Below, piece after piece: positions 35,073 to 43,452 of a DNA stretch of 64,000 bases (its first letter is position 1; each line of letters starts with the position of its first letter). Origin of the DNA: Vibrio sp. Y2-5 (GTDB lineage: Bacteria; Pseudomonadota; Gammaproteobacteria; Enterobacterales; Vibrionaceae). The DNA is taken from NCBI RefSeq assembly GCF_014596725.1, contig NZ_JACVEG010000003.1, positions 62,001 to 126,000 of the forward strand, read 5' to 3'. The position numbers were made by a program, and so were the translations under genes. The notes below the pieces were generated by a model that was given only the letters and a program-made list of their open reading frames with translations, was not told the origin of the DNA and ran no database searches.

Positions 35073-35912
35073 TCATTGACACTCTTGCAATAAAACAACG
35101 TGATTGCGTTTCAACTGTTGCGCTTCCCCACGCTCAACAAACGACTGAATCTCATCAAGATCAATACGTGTAGAGTCATACAGTACAGCGCACACTTTGT
35201 CTTTAGAACTCAGTTGATGACTTTCACCGAATAGTGTGTAGCGAGAAGAGCCAAGTGAGATCAAAATACGTTCGGGATAACCCGCCTGACCTAATAATTC
35301 CTGAATAGAATGCAAAGCACCTTCGTGTTTCTGTGCATTGCTCTGGCTGACTAGCCACGCTATTAACTGTTCATAACTGTAGCTGTAATCGCCCAATGAA
35401 ACGTCATTGCAACAGAGATTCCATTGGTTGTCTCTGCCAAGAAAACTGCAAAAACGGTACTTATCTAAGTCGGCATTTTTGCTGAAGTCTGAAAGAGGAA
35501 TAACTTTACTTGCTATCCCTTTAGACGCAGCCCCCCAGTTCTTCTTCTGAGCCAGCTTATCAGCGACAGCGTTACGGTAAGTTGCATCATTAAACAAGGT
35601 CATCCCTTCTGGTTCAAAACCAAGCACAGAGGTTCCTAAATATTTGACCTTGGTAATTAGCGCAATTTCGGGCTCCATTTGCACTTTTGCGGTAGGATCG
35701 CTAGGTAGCATAAGAACATCGAATGAGTATGGATTGAGGTTCAGATAGGATTCATTGGCACCCGGAACATAAAAAGGGAACAACGCCTGTGGACTCTGCG
35801 TATCAACGCTTCCCTGTAAACCCTTTTCTTCACCTGTTTGTTGCAGATGCCCTGCAAAATTTCCTGCGATTCCAATACCAAAAATAGGTATTTCAAACAT
35901 TGGCTGACTCAA
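35073..35912 (-). CDS. DUF5718 family protein, FAH-superfamily-like
   Basis: A 279-residue cytoplasmic protein. I recognise it as DUF5718. Its layout parallels fumarylacetoacetate hydrolase family enzymes: an N-terminal block FGIGIAGNFAGH, like the FAH N-x-x-x-H loop (Asn18, His22); an E-x-E pair at Glu80/Glu82 in VQMEPEIALITKV; an Asn-Asp pair (N108-D109) in TLFNDATYRN; and a KG motif (131-132) in the lid region. These are the FAH metal-ligand and catalytic positions. It follows the RutR-like gene by 17 bases, so the two are one transcript facing the purine genes. The substrate is unknown. Confidence 0.75.
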   Translation of the reverse strand: MSQPMFEIPIFGIGIAGNFAGHLQQTGEEKGLQGSVDTQSPQALFPFYVPGANESYLNLNPYSFDVLMLPSDPTAKVQMEPEIALITKVKYLGTSVLGFEPEGMTLFNDATYRNAVADKLAQKKNWGAASKGIASKVIPLSDFSKNADLDKYRFCSFLGRDNQWNLCCNDVSLGDYSYSYEQLIAWLVSQSNAQKHEGALHSIQELLGQAGYPERILISLGSSRYTLFGESHQLSSKDKVCAVLYDSTRIDLDEIQSFVERGEAQQLKRNHVVLLQECQ

Positions 35913-35929
35913 GTTTCCCTCACTTTTAC

Positions 35930-36574
35930 CTATGACGTTTCTACCGCTAAACCGCGGATTATTATGTTAACCAAAAAATTCTGTGCGTCTTCAAATTCAC
36001 TTTCTGACATGGGTGCCCCTTTGATCAACTCAATCTCAGTGTCAAAATCTGCATAGAACTGAGTTGAGCTCCAAATCAAAAACAGCAGATACAAAGGCTC
36101 AACTGGAAGAATTAAACCTTTATCCACCCATGTCTGAATCACTGATGATTTACCGGTAGCCCACTCCACCACCGGAAACTGGATTTCATCCCGAATATTA
36201 GGTGCACCTTGAATAATCTCCTGTGCAAAGATCTTCGACTCCTGCGGATGTGTGCGGCTATAGCGCATCTTGCCAACAATATAATTGCGTAACACTGTCT
36301 CGGGCGGCATATTGGCTGCGTCTTCCGAAAACCCCTCATTCCATAAGTCTAAAATGTCTTTGAGTAGCGCCTTATACAGCCCTGTTTTCGACTTGAAGTA
36401 ATACAGAATATTGGCTTTTGGCAAATTAACTCTGTCCGCTATCGCCTGAACCGATGTTCCTTTATATCCGTGTTTTACAAATTCATCGGCCGCGGCTTGC
36501 AAAATTAACGTTTCGTTACGCCTGCGTATTTCTCCAGAAATCGTCCGCTTGTGCTGCGCAAGTTCAGTATCCAA
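35930..36574 (-). CDS. RutR-like TetR-family repressor
   Basis: 214 residues from a TTG at 36574 preceded by AAAGGAG; the open frame reaches 36625 but those 17 extra codons are not RutR-like. The TetR HTH is clear (SVQAIADRVNLPKANILYYFKSK) and the C-terminal ligand domain matches RutR (LLFLIWSSTQFYADFDTEIE). E. coli RutR (212 residues) senses uracil and thymine and binds TTGACCAnnTGGTCAA. Here close matches to that site precede the neighbouring purine transport and catabolic genes, so this protein probably controls them; the effector could be a purine. Confidence 0.85.
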   Translation of the reverse strand: MDTELAQHKRTISGEIRRRNETLILQAAADEFVKHGYKGTSVQAIADRVNLPKANILYYFKSKTGLYKALLKDILDLWNEGFSEDAANMPPETVLRNYIVGKMRYSRTHPQESKIFAQEIIQGAPNIRDEIQFPVVEWATGKSSVIQTWVDKGLILPVEPLYLLFLIWSSTQFYADFDTEIELIKGAPMSESEFEDAQNFLVNIIIRGLAVETS

Positions 36575-36728
36575 AAGAACTCCTTTCAATTTAGGCTTAT
36601 ATTTAAAGTAATCAATGGATAGCACACAGTTGTCAAGTGTCTATTTTTTGCACCATTTTCAACACTATGCACCAATATAAAGCAAAGCAAATGAAAGTTC
36701 TCAAGGCTAAGCCTTACGCCTGTTGATG

Positions 36729-36744
36729 TTGAACACTTGGTCAG
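36729..36744. promoter_or_regulatory. RutR-like operator, importer operon
   Basis: The sequence TTGAACACTTGGTCAG matches the RutR consensus TTGACCAnnTGGTCAA at 12 of 14 fixed positions. The TTGGTC in its right half can act as a -35 box, with TATAAA at 36763-36768 as the -10 at about 19 bases spacing. Confidence 0.65.
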
Positions 36745-36835
36745 GTTTTTGCATTTGGCTCTTATAAATAAAATAGAAGAACAAATAATCCAACAAAAAT
36801 AGCCGTAAAATTAATTAGAAAGGAATCTGCTCAAC

Positions 36836-38365
36836 ATGGACACACCACTACTCGAGCTGTGGAACATCAGTAAGTTCTTCCCCGGCGTCGTGGCGAATGA
36901 CAAAGTGAATCTTAAACTTCATCAAGGAGAGATCCTTGCTCTATTAGGAGAAAATGGCGCAGGAAAATCAACGCTGGTAAAAATGATCTATGGCGTAAAC
37001 AGCCCAAGTGAAGGGGCTATTCTGTGGAACAACCACGAAGTCACAATCAGCTCGCCAAACCAAGCAAGAGCCATGGGTATCGGCATGGTATTTCAGCACT
37101 TTTCCGTTTTTGAGACACTCACCGTACTGGAAAACATTCAACTGGGTCTAGATAAGGAATTTCTCGACTCAGTTTCCGATTTACGCAAACTCATCATCGA
37201 TAAGAGTGAACAATACCAACTGCATGTAGACCCAGACAGATATGTACACAGTCTCAGTATCGGAGAAAGGCAGCGTGTTGAAATACTCCGCTGCTTGATT
37301 CAGGACGTTAAGCTCTTAATCCTAGATGAACCAACGTCCGTGCTTGCACCACAAGAAATCGAAGGTTTGTTTGAAGTGTTAAACCAGCTTTCAAGCGAAG
37401 GTTGCGCCATTTTGTTCATCAGCCACAAGCTTAAGGAAGTAACATCTTTATGCCATCGCGCTGTGATTTTGCGTGGCGGTAAAGTCACGGGTGAGTGTGA
37501 CCCAAGCCAAGAGACACCAAACTCGATTGCGCGCATGATGGTCGGCGATGAAACACAGCTATCAGAAAGCTACCCAAAAACCGAAACCACAGAAGTCGTT
37601 CTGCAAACAAGTAACCTGACACTTTCTCCGTCCCACCCCTTTGGATGTGGGCTTGAGAATGTAAATCTGCAATTACGCGCTGGCGAAATCTTTGGCCTTG
37701 CCGGTGTTGCTGGCAATGGTCAGGAAGATTTGCTTGCGGTACTCAGTGGTGAAGACACACGTAGCAAAGCCCAAAGCATTCAATGGCAAGAGATCAATAT
37801 TGGCGATTGGGACGCAGGTAAACGACGCGAACTTGGCCTCGCCTACGTGCCCGCCAACCGCCTTGGTCAGGGAGCCGTGCCCGAAATGAGTTTGGAAGAA
37901 AATACCCTGCTCACTCACTCTCGTGCATTAAGTTCACGCGGGGTGATTAACTTCCCTAAGCTCAAGCAACTTGCCAAACAGCTTATCAGCAGTAACCAAG
38001 TGAAATGTCGCAACGAAAATTCTCAGGCGAAGAGTCTTTCCGGCGGTAATTTACAGAAGTTCATTATGGGACGTGAAGTTGCTCAGCAACCGAAAGTCCT
38101 TATTTGTGCACATCCGACTTGGGGTGTAGATATCGGTGCTGCCAGTGCCATCCATCGTCAACTCATCGCATTGCGCGATGCAGGTACTGCGGTTCTGGTT
38201 GTCTCTGAAGACATCGACGAACTGTTTATTTTGTGTGACCGATTAGCCGCGATTTATGAAGGCCAAGTGTCGGACGCCGTCAAAACCAGCAATACCTCTA
38301 TCGATCAAATTGGGGAATGGATAGCCGGTGGTTTCGTTTCTCATGTGGAGGTCGCAAATGCTTAA
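36836..38365 (+). CDS. Nucleoside/purine ABC importer, ATP-binding protein (BMP-type)
   Basis: A 509-residue tandem ATPase of the sugar/nucleoside class. The N-terminal half has canonical Walker A GENGAGKST, signature LSIGERQR and Walker B LLILDEPTSVLA. The C-terminal half has a degenerate Walker A (GVAGNGQEDLL) but keeps the signature LSGGNLQK, as in YufO/RnsB nucleoside ATPases. It is the first gene of the importer operon; its stop overlaps the next start (ATGCTTAA). It follows a RutR-like operator. Confidence 0.9.
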   Translation: MDTPLLELWNISKFFPGVVANDKVNLKLHQGEILALLGENGAGKSTLVKMIYGVNSPSEGAILWNNHEVTISSPNQARAMGIGMVFQHFSVFETLTVLENIQLGLDKEFLDSVSDLRKLIIDKSEQYQLHVDPDRYVHSLSIGERQRVEILRCLIQDVKLLILDEPTSVLAPQEIEGLFEVLNQLSSEGCAILFISHKLKEVTSLCHRAVILRGGKVTGECDPSQETPNSIARMMVGDETQLSESYPKTETTEVVLQTSNLTLSPSHPFGCGLENVNLQLRAGEIFGLAGVAGNGQEDLLAVLSGEDTRSKAQSIQWQEINIGDWDAGKRRELGLAYVPANRLGQGAVPEMSLEENTLLTHSRALSSRGVINFPKLKQLAKQLISSNQVKCRNENSQAKSLSGGNLQKFIMGREVAQQPKVLICAHPTWGVDIGAASAIHRQLIALRDAGTAVLVVSEDIDELFILCDRLAAIYEGQVSDAVKTSNTSIDQIGEWIAGGFVSHVEVANA

Positions 38366-39464
38366 GGTTCAACCCCGTTTAGAAAGTTCTAAGATGATGT
38401 CTTGGCTTTCACCATTCATTGCCGTGGTGCTGACTATGGCTGTTTCCAGCTTAATGTTCATTTGGTTAGATGTTGATCCACTCAAAGCCTTCCAAGTGTT
38501 TGTCATCATGCCTTTTTCTGACAGCTACAACTTAGGCGAGCTGCTAGTAAAATCGGCACCGTTGATGCTGTGTGCGATTGGCTTGGCATTGTGTTATCGC
38601 GCCAATATGTGGAATATCGGCGCTGAAGGTCAACTATTGATTGGAGCTGTCGCCAGTAGTGCCGTAGCGGTAACCGCAACCGACGATTCCGGTTTTGGTA
38701 CCTTCCTGCTGACTGTTGGTGCGGGTGTTATTGCAGGTGCGTTATGGGCAGGTATTCCTACTTGGCTAAACCGTCGCTTTCACACCAATATCATTCTCAC
38801 CACCATCATGCTTAATTACATTGGTTTGTACATTCTGCTGTGGGCGGTGCATGGACCACTACGCGATCCCTCAGGCTTTGGTTTTCCTGAATCTGCCATG
38901 TTTGTTGATGCAGTAATGATGTCACCGCTTACCGAAGCAGGGCGAGCAACCATGTCGATTGTGATTGCAGTGATTGTTGCGATAGCAGCAGGATTAGTGC
39001 TGTTCAAAACATTACCCGGCTTTAAATTACGAGTGATGGGATCTGAGCGCGCAGCCGCTAAATACGCAGGTTTCTCCGAGAACAAATTGGTCTGGGGCGT
39101 GATGTTATTCGCGGGTGCTATGGCTGGGTTTGCCGGAGCTGCTGAAGTGATGGGACCGATTGGTCAGTTGGTTCCATCCGTTTCTCCCGGTTACGGCTAT
39201 GCTGCGATTATCGTGGCTTATCTTGGTCGCTTAAACCCGATAGGTGTGATTATCGCAGCCCTGTTTATGGGGGCTCTTTATATGGGAAGTGACCTTGCTC
39301 AGATTGAACTCAACCTGCCAACTGCCGTTACTGGTTTGTTCCAAGGTACCCTGCTCTTCTTCTTATTAGCGTGTGATTTTTTAATCTACTACCGATTCGT
39401 TCCGAATCGTTCTTTAAGCAAGAAAACCGCTAGTTCACTGGTTAATGAGAAAGGAGCCGCATAA
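38358..39464 (+). CDS. Nucleoside/purine ABC importer permease 1 (YufP-like)
   Basis: About 368 residues, inner membrane, BPD_transp_2 family. Conserved blocks: CYRANMWNIGAEGQLLIGA and the cytoplasmic loop GSERAAAKYAGFSENKLVWGVM. I use ATG 38358, preceded by GGAGGT 7 bases upstream, giving an 8-base overlap with the ATPase gene; an upstream GTG at 38328 is less likely. It is the channel partner of the next gene. Confidence 0.9.
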   Translation: MLKVQPRLESSKMMSWLSPFIAVVLTMAVSSLMFIWLDVDPLKAFQVFVIMPFSDSYNLGELLVKSAPLMLCAIGLALCYRANMWNIGAEGQLLIGAVASSAVAVTATDDSGFGTFLLTVGAGVIAGALWAGIPTWLNRRFHTNIILTTIMLNYIGLYILLWAVHGPLRDPSGFGFPESAMFVDAVMMSPLTEAGRATMSIVIAVIVAIAAGLVLFKTLPGFKLRVMGSERAAAKYAGFSENKLVWGVMLFAGAMAGFAGAAEVMGPIGQLVPSVSPGYGYAAIIVAYLGRLNPIGVIIAALFMGALYMGSDLAQIELNLPTAVTGLFQGTLLFFLLACDFLIYYRFVPNRSLSKKTASSLVNEKGAA

Positions 39465-40393
39465 TGGATGCAATGCTAATTCAGTCGCTGTTTATCGCGG
39501 CACTAAAAACAGGTACCCCCCTGCTAATCATCGCTTTGGGCGAGTTGATATGTGAAAAAACTGGGGTACTTAACCTTGGTCAGGAAGGCATGATGCTGAT
39601 GGGCGCAATGGCTGGCTTTGCTGGTGCTATGGTTTCTGGCAGTCTGCTTGTCGGCGTCTTAGTAGCCATGTTGGCTGGTATGATGATGGCTTGGTTATTC
39701 GGCATACTGACGTTAACACTTAGCTCAAATCAAGTTGCTACAGGTTTAGCACTGACGATATTTGGCACTGGCCTGAGCGCGTTCTTAGGCGGTAGTTTAG
39801 TCGGTAATACTATCCAAGGGTTCAAGCCAATCGCGATTCCCCTGCTCAGTGACATCCCATTTTTGGGCCCGCTGTTGTTCAATCACGACATTTTGGTCTA
39901 CACAAGTTTTATCCTTGTTGGTACCGCTTGGTGGGTGATGCATAAAACGCGTATTGGTTTGGTAATTCGCGCTGTTGGAGAAAACCCGCACTCTGCAAAC
40001 GCATTAGGTATCAAGGTGATTAAAGTTCGTTACATGGTCACATTACTTGGTGGTGCATTGGCAGGTCTTGCAGGTGCTTACATGTCGTTATCGTATACAC
40101 CGATGTGGATGGAAAACATGACTGCTGGCCGCGGATGGATCGCGTTAGCTCTGGTTGTATTCGCTTCATGGCGCATTGGCTATCTGGTGTTGGGGGCATA
40201 CTTATTCGGTTTCACTTCCATCATGCATTTGATGATGCAGGGTGCTGGAATCGACATCTCTCCTAACCTACTCGCGATGACCCCTTATGTTGCTACTGTC
40301 GTTGTCATGGTATTACTGAGCTCGAATGAGCTGCGTCAGAAACTGGCAACGCCAATGAGTTTAGGCAAACCGTTCGACCCTAAACGTCAATAA
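39464..40393 (+). CDS. Nucleoside/purine ABC importer permease 2 (YufQ-like)
   Basis: 309 residues, BPD_transp_2 family, with about eight or more hydrophobic helices. Signature regions: CEKTGVLNLGQEGMMLMGAM and the loop IRAVGENPHSANALGIKVIKVRY. Its start overlaps the previous stop (TAATG). A terminator follows, so the binding-protein gene downstream has its own promoter. Confidence 0.9.
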   Translation: MDAMLIQSLFIAALKTGTPLLIIALGELICEKTGVLNLGQEGMMLMGAMAGFAGAMVSGSLLVGVLVAMLAGMMMAWLFGILTLTLSSNQVATGLALTIFGTGLSAFLGGSLVGNTIQGFKPIAIPLLSDIPFLGPLLFNHDILVYTSFILVGTAWWVMHKTRIGLVIRAVGENPHSANALGIKVIKVRYMVTLLGGALAGLAGAYMSLSYTPMWMENMTAGRGWIALALVVFASWRIGYLVLGAYLFGFTSIMHLMMQGAGIDISPNLLAMTPYVATVVVMVLLSSNELRQKLATPMSLGKPFDPKRQ

Positions 40394-40408
40394 CAACAGA
40401 TAGAAATC

Positions 40409-40431
40409 AGCCCGCGTTTGCGGGCTTTTTT
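40409..40431 (+). terminator. Terminator after the permease genes
   Basis: The stem AGCCCGC (40409-40415) with GCGGGCT (40420-40426) has a 4-base loop and a T run. Confidence 0.85.
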
Positions 40432-40524
40432 GTATATCGCTGCATTTGTTCGAAATGGTCTTTTTAAACAAACGGTAATTTCCCAAGCTCTTCAGCCCAC
40501 ACTTGCGCATCAAATTGGTGCATT

Positions 40525-40602
40525 TTGTATACATGTAAGCACCATTGTAAAACATTCACTTAAAGTCAATTCCGCCTCAGTGTCTATACTGACTGTATAC
40601 AA
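40525..40602. promoter_or_regulatory. Paired TGTATACA palindromes
   Basis: TTGTATACAT (40525-40534) and CTGTATACAA (40593-40602) share the 8-base palindrome TGTATACA with centres 68 bases apart. Such TTGTATACAA-like sites are common for GntR-family repressors, but no GntR gene is in the window. Confidence 0.35.
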
Positions 40603-40662
40603 TCTATCTAACCCCTTTGTGCACAATGCTTACAAGCCCATTCGAAAATAATTATTTAAAAC

Positions 40663-40678
40663 ACGACCAGTTGGTCAA
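40663..40678. promoter_or_regulatory. RutR-like operator, binding-protein gene
   Basis: The sequence ACGACCAGTTGGTCAA has a perfect GACCA-GT-TGGTC palindrome and matches the RutR consensus at 12 of 14 fixed positions. It is followed by CTTTTTGCTAACAAT; TAACAAT at 40687 could be the -10 box. Confidence 0.7.
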
Positions 40679-40805
40679 CTTTTTGCTAACAATCTCGTAT
40701 CACGAATTTTTTGCAAGCAACTCCTTATCAATACTCTTTTGCAAGCAAAAATGGACAACCAAATAGCTATCTTAAAATAGCGATATCTTTGAAATGGAGA
40801 ATTTC

Positions 40806-41882
40806 ATGAAAATAAATCAGTGGATGACGGTTGCAGCACTTTCAGTGTCTGCAGTGTTTTCAACTTCTACCCTTGCGGAAGATCCGATGAAAGTCGGTTT
40901 TGTATACGTGGGTCCTGTTGGCGACCACGGTTGGAGCTATGAGCACGACCAAGGCCGTCTGGAAATGGAAAAACACTTCAACGGCAAAGTGCAAACAACA
41001 TTCGTGGAAAACGTACCGGAAGGTGCGGATGCTGAACGTGTCATTACTCAGCTAGCCAAGTCAGGCAACGAAGTAATCTTCACGACTTCATTCGGCTTTA
41101 TGAACCCAACAGCGAAAGTAGCCAAACGCTTCCCTAAAGTGACGTTTGAACACGCTACGGGTTACAAAATGGATAAAAACCTAGGTACTTACGTACTTCG
41201 TACCTACGAAGGTCGTTACGTATCTGGCGTTGCGGCGGGTATGGCAACAAAATCAAACACGCTTGGCTACATTGCAACTTTCCCAATCCCTGAAGTTATT
41301 CGTGATATCAACGCGGTTTATCTTGGTGCGAAAAGCGTAAACCCAGATATCAAACTAAAAATCGTTTGGGTGAACACTTGGTACGATCCGGGTAAAGAAT
41401 CGGATGCTGCGAACGCTCTTATGGATCAAGGCGCTGACATTATCCTTCAACACACTGACAGCCCAGCACCACTCATCGCAGCAGAAAAACGCGGCATGAT
41501 GGGTATCGGTCAAGCTTCTGACATGAGCCACTTTGCGCCAAAAGCACACATGTTCTCTGTACGTGACCACTGGGCACCACACTACATCAAAACTGTGCAA
41601 GCGGTTATGGACGGTACTTGGAAACCGGAAGACTACTGGGGCGGTCTAAAAGATGAGTTGCTGCAAATTGTTGCTATCAACCCTAGCCTTCCTGAAGAGA
41701 TCAAGACTGCAATTTCTGACACAGAAGCGAAGATCATTTCAGGCGAAATCGTTCCATTTACTGGCCCGATGAAAGACAACCAAGGCAAGGAAGTTATCCC
41801 GGCAGGTCACTCTTTAACAGATAAAGAGCTGGCAACTGTGAACTGGTACGTTGAAGGTATCGACGCAAAAATTCCTAATTAA
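40806..41882 (+). CDS. BMP-family ABC importer substrate-binding protein (nucleoside/purine)
   Basis: A 358-residue periplasmic protein. A Sec signal peptide (WMTVAALSVSAVFSTSTLA, cut before EDPMK) precedes the BMP fold: KVGFVYVGPVGDHGWSYEHD, FTTSFGFMNPTAKVAKRFP and GADIILQHTDSPAPLIAAEK. It has no lipobox, unlike Gram-positive BmpA. I chose ATG 40806, with ATGGAGA as ribosome binding site, over ATG 40794. It supplies ligand to the ATPase/permease genes upstream but has its own operator and terminator. Confidence 0.92.
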   Translation: MKINQWMTVAALSVSAVFSTSTLAEDPMKVGFVYVGPVGDHGWSYEHDQGRLEMEKHFNGKVQTTFVENVPEGADAERVITQLAKSGNEVIFTTSFGFMNPTAKVAKRFPKVTFEHATGYKMDKNLGTYVLRTYEGRYVSGVAAGMATKSNTLGYIATFPIPEVIRDINAVYLGAKSVNPDIKLKIVWVNTWYDPGKESDAANALMDQGADIILQHTDSPAPLIAAEKRGMMGIGQASDMSHFAPKAHMFSVRDHWAPHYIKTVQAVMDGTWKPEDYWGGLKDELLQIVAINPSLPEEIKTAISDTEAKIISGEIVPFTGPMKDNQGKEVIPAGHSLTDKELATVNWYVEGIDAKIPN

Positions 41883-41891
41883 TCACGTCGG

Positions 41892-41929
41892 GACTCGTCT
41901 GCTAGCTCACAGCAGACGAGTCTTTTTTT
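41892..41929 (+). terminator. Terminator of the binding-protein gene
   Basis: A perfect 12-bp stem, GACTCGTCTGCT (41892-41903) with AGCAGACGAGTC (41911-41922), is followed by TTTTTTT. Confidence 0.9.
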
Positions 41930-41939
41930 AACCAAATAG

Positions 41940-41955
41940 TTGACCAGTTGGACAA
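41940..41955. promoter_or_regulatory. RutR-like operator, xdh operon
   Basis: The sequence TTGACCAGTTGGACAA matches the RutR consensus at 13 of 14 fixed positions. TTGACC can be a -35 box with TAATAA (41962-41967) as -10 at 16 bases spacing, so binding would block the promoter of the catabolic operon. Confidence 0.75.
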
Positions 41956-42042
41956 GTTTAATAATAAAAACCCGTACTCATTGAAGCAAGGAAGCGCAGA
42001 AAGTAAGGCTAAAGCTACAATTAGAAAGGGAGAGAGGAAGTT

Positions 42043-43452
42043 ATGTTAGAGCTAATGATTAATAGTGAGGTCGTCAAAGTGGCGTCTGCCAAAGCAGATA
42101 CCATGCTATTGAACTACCTACGCGAACAAAAGCAAATGACAGGCTCTAAAGAAGGATGCGCAAGCGGAGACTGCGGAGCTTGTACTGTCGTTTTAGTCAG
42201 CTTAAATGGTGATACGCTCAACTATCGCCAAATCAACGCCTGTATTACGCCAATTCATTCACTGCACGGTAAACAGGTGATCACAGTAGAACACCTAAAA
42301 CAGGGCGATCAACTTCACCCTGTACAACAAGTAGTGGTGGACAAACACGGTACCCAATGTGGCTTTTGCACACCGGGTTTTGTGATGTCGCTATACGCCC
42401 TATCGAAACAAAACGAGAAGCCACAACACCCTGCTGATTTCTTAGCGGGAAACTTATGTCGTTGTACCGGTTATGGGCCGCTGATAGAAGCCGCCAACAC
42501 TATTGCTACCACAGAAATTGAAGATCCACTTAACGCAGAAGTCGAAAGTGTTAAAGCATGGATGAAATCTGTTCAGCCATTGGAAAGTGCTCAGTATATT
42601 AAGCCAACCACTCGTCAAGCTCTGGCAAAAGCACGCGCTGAACATCCGAACGCGAAACTGATTGCTGGCGGTACTGATTTGTCGCTGGAAGTCACACAAC
42701 AACTTAAATCAATTCCGGAATTGATTGATATCTCAAACGTTGATGATCTGCTTGGTATCACCGAAACCACATCAGGCTGGCGTATTGGTGCAGCCGAGCC
42801 AATGAACATTGTTCATGAATTTATGAAGAAACACTTCCCAACCACGGATGAAGTGATTGAACGTTTGGGCAGTTTGACCATTCGTCATCGAGCAACATTG
42901 GGTGGCAGCCTTGGTCACGCATCTCCTATTGGTGATATTGCACCATTGCTGATGAGCCTTCAGGGTAAAATTGAACTGGATGATGGCGTAAACAAGACTC
43001 TTTATGCACCAGAGGATTACATAACGGGTTATCGCGAAACTCTGATCAAACCAAACCAGTGGATCAGTGCGATTCATCTACCTCGTTTAGCTCCAAACCA
43101 ACTCCATGCTATCTACAAGGTCAGCAAGCGTTACGAGGACGACATTGCAACCGTCACTTTTGCTATCAACATGACCATAGGTTCAGACAAACGCGTCAAG
43201 AGCTGCATTATTTCAGCTGGCGGTGTGGCCGCTAAATCTGTACGTCTATTTGAGTTAGAAGAAGTCTTTGTCGGTCACTCTCTCACACAGCCTATCGTGA
43301 ATAAAGCACGCCAAAAGGTTACTCAGGTGATTCATCCGTTAAGTGACGTTCGTGGCTCTGCGGAGTATCGGGTAAAACTGGTACAAAACCTGCTGCAACG
43401 CTTTTACTTAGAATCACAGCAAGTTGAAACAAGGTTGGTGCAACATGCGTAA
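42043..43452 (+). CDS. xdhA: Xanthine dehydrogenase small subunit (FeS/FAD)
   Basis: 469 residues. The N-terminal plant-type [2Fe-2S] ligands sit in GCASGDCGACTVVL; the second helical [2Fe-2S] domain has CGFCTPGF (about residue 105) and LCRCTGYGPL; the FAD domain follows (about 180-460) with LIAGGTDLSLE and TLGGSLGHASPIGD. It transfers electrons from the Mo subunit to NAD+. The ribosome binding site GGGAGAGAGGAAG is strong. It is the first gene of the seven-gene purine degradation operon; its stop overlaps xdhB (ATGCGTAA). Confidence 0.95.
   Translation: MLELMINSEVVKVASAKADTMLLNYLREQKQMTGSKEGCASGDCGACTVVLVSLNGDTLNYRQINACITPIHSLHGKQVITVEHLKQGDQLHPVQQVVVDKHGTQCGFCTPGFVMSLYALSKQNEKPQHPADFLAGNLCRCTGYGPLIEAANTIATTEIEDPLNAEVESVKAWMKSVQPLESAQYIKPTTRQALAKARAEHPNAKLIAGGTDLSLEVTQQLKSIPELIDISNVDDLLGITETTSGWRIGAAEPMNIVHEFMKKHFPTTDEVIERLGSLTIRHRATLGGSLGHASPIGDIAPLLMSLQGKIELDDGVNKTLYAPEDYITGYRETLIKPNQWISAIHLPRLAPNQLHAIYKVSKRYEDDIATVTFAINMTIGSDKRVKSCIISAGGVAAKSVRLFELEEVFVGHSLTQPIVNKARQKVTQVIHPLSDVRGSAEYRVKLVQNLLQRFYLESQQVETRLVQHA

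Larger units (their letters stand above)
40432..40805 (+). other. Regulatory gap upstream of the binding-protein gene
   Basis: About 370 bases, no gene seen. It contains two copies of the perfect palindrome TGTATACA (40526-40533 and 40594-40601) and one RutR-like operator at 40663-40678, so it appears to be a composite control region. Confidence 0.5.

Noticed and set aside
36575..36670. RutR autoregulatory site upstream of the RutR-like gene
   Set aside because: TTGACA occurs on the minus strand but its partner half is not a TGGTCAA-like sequence, so I do not call an operator there.
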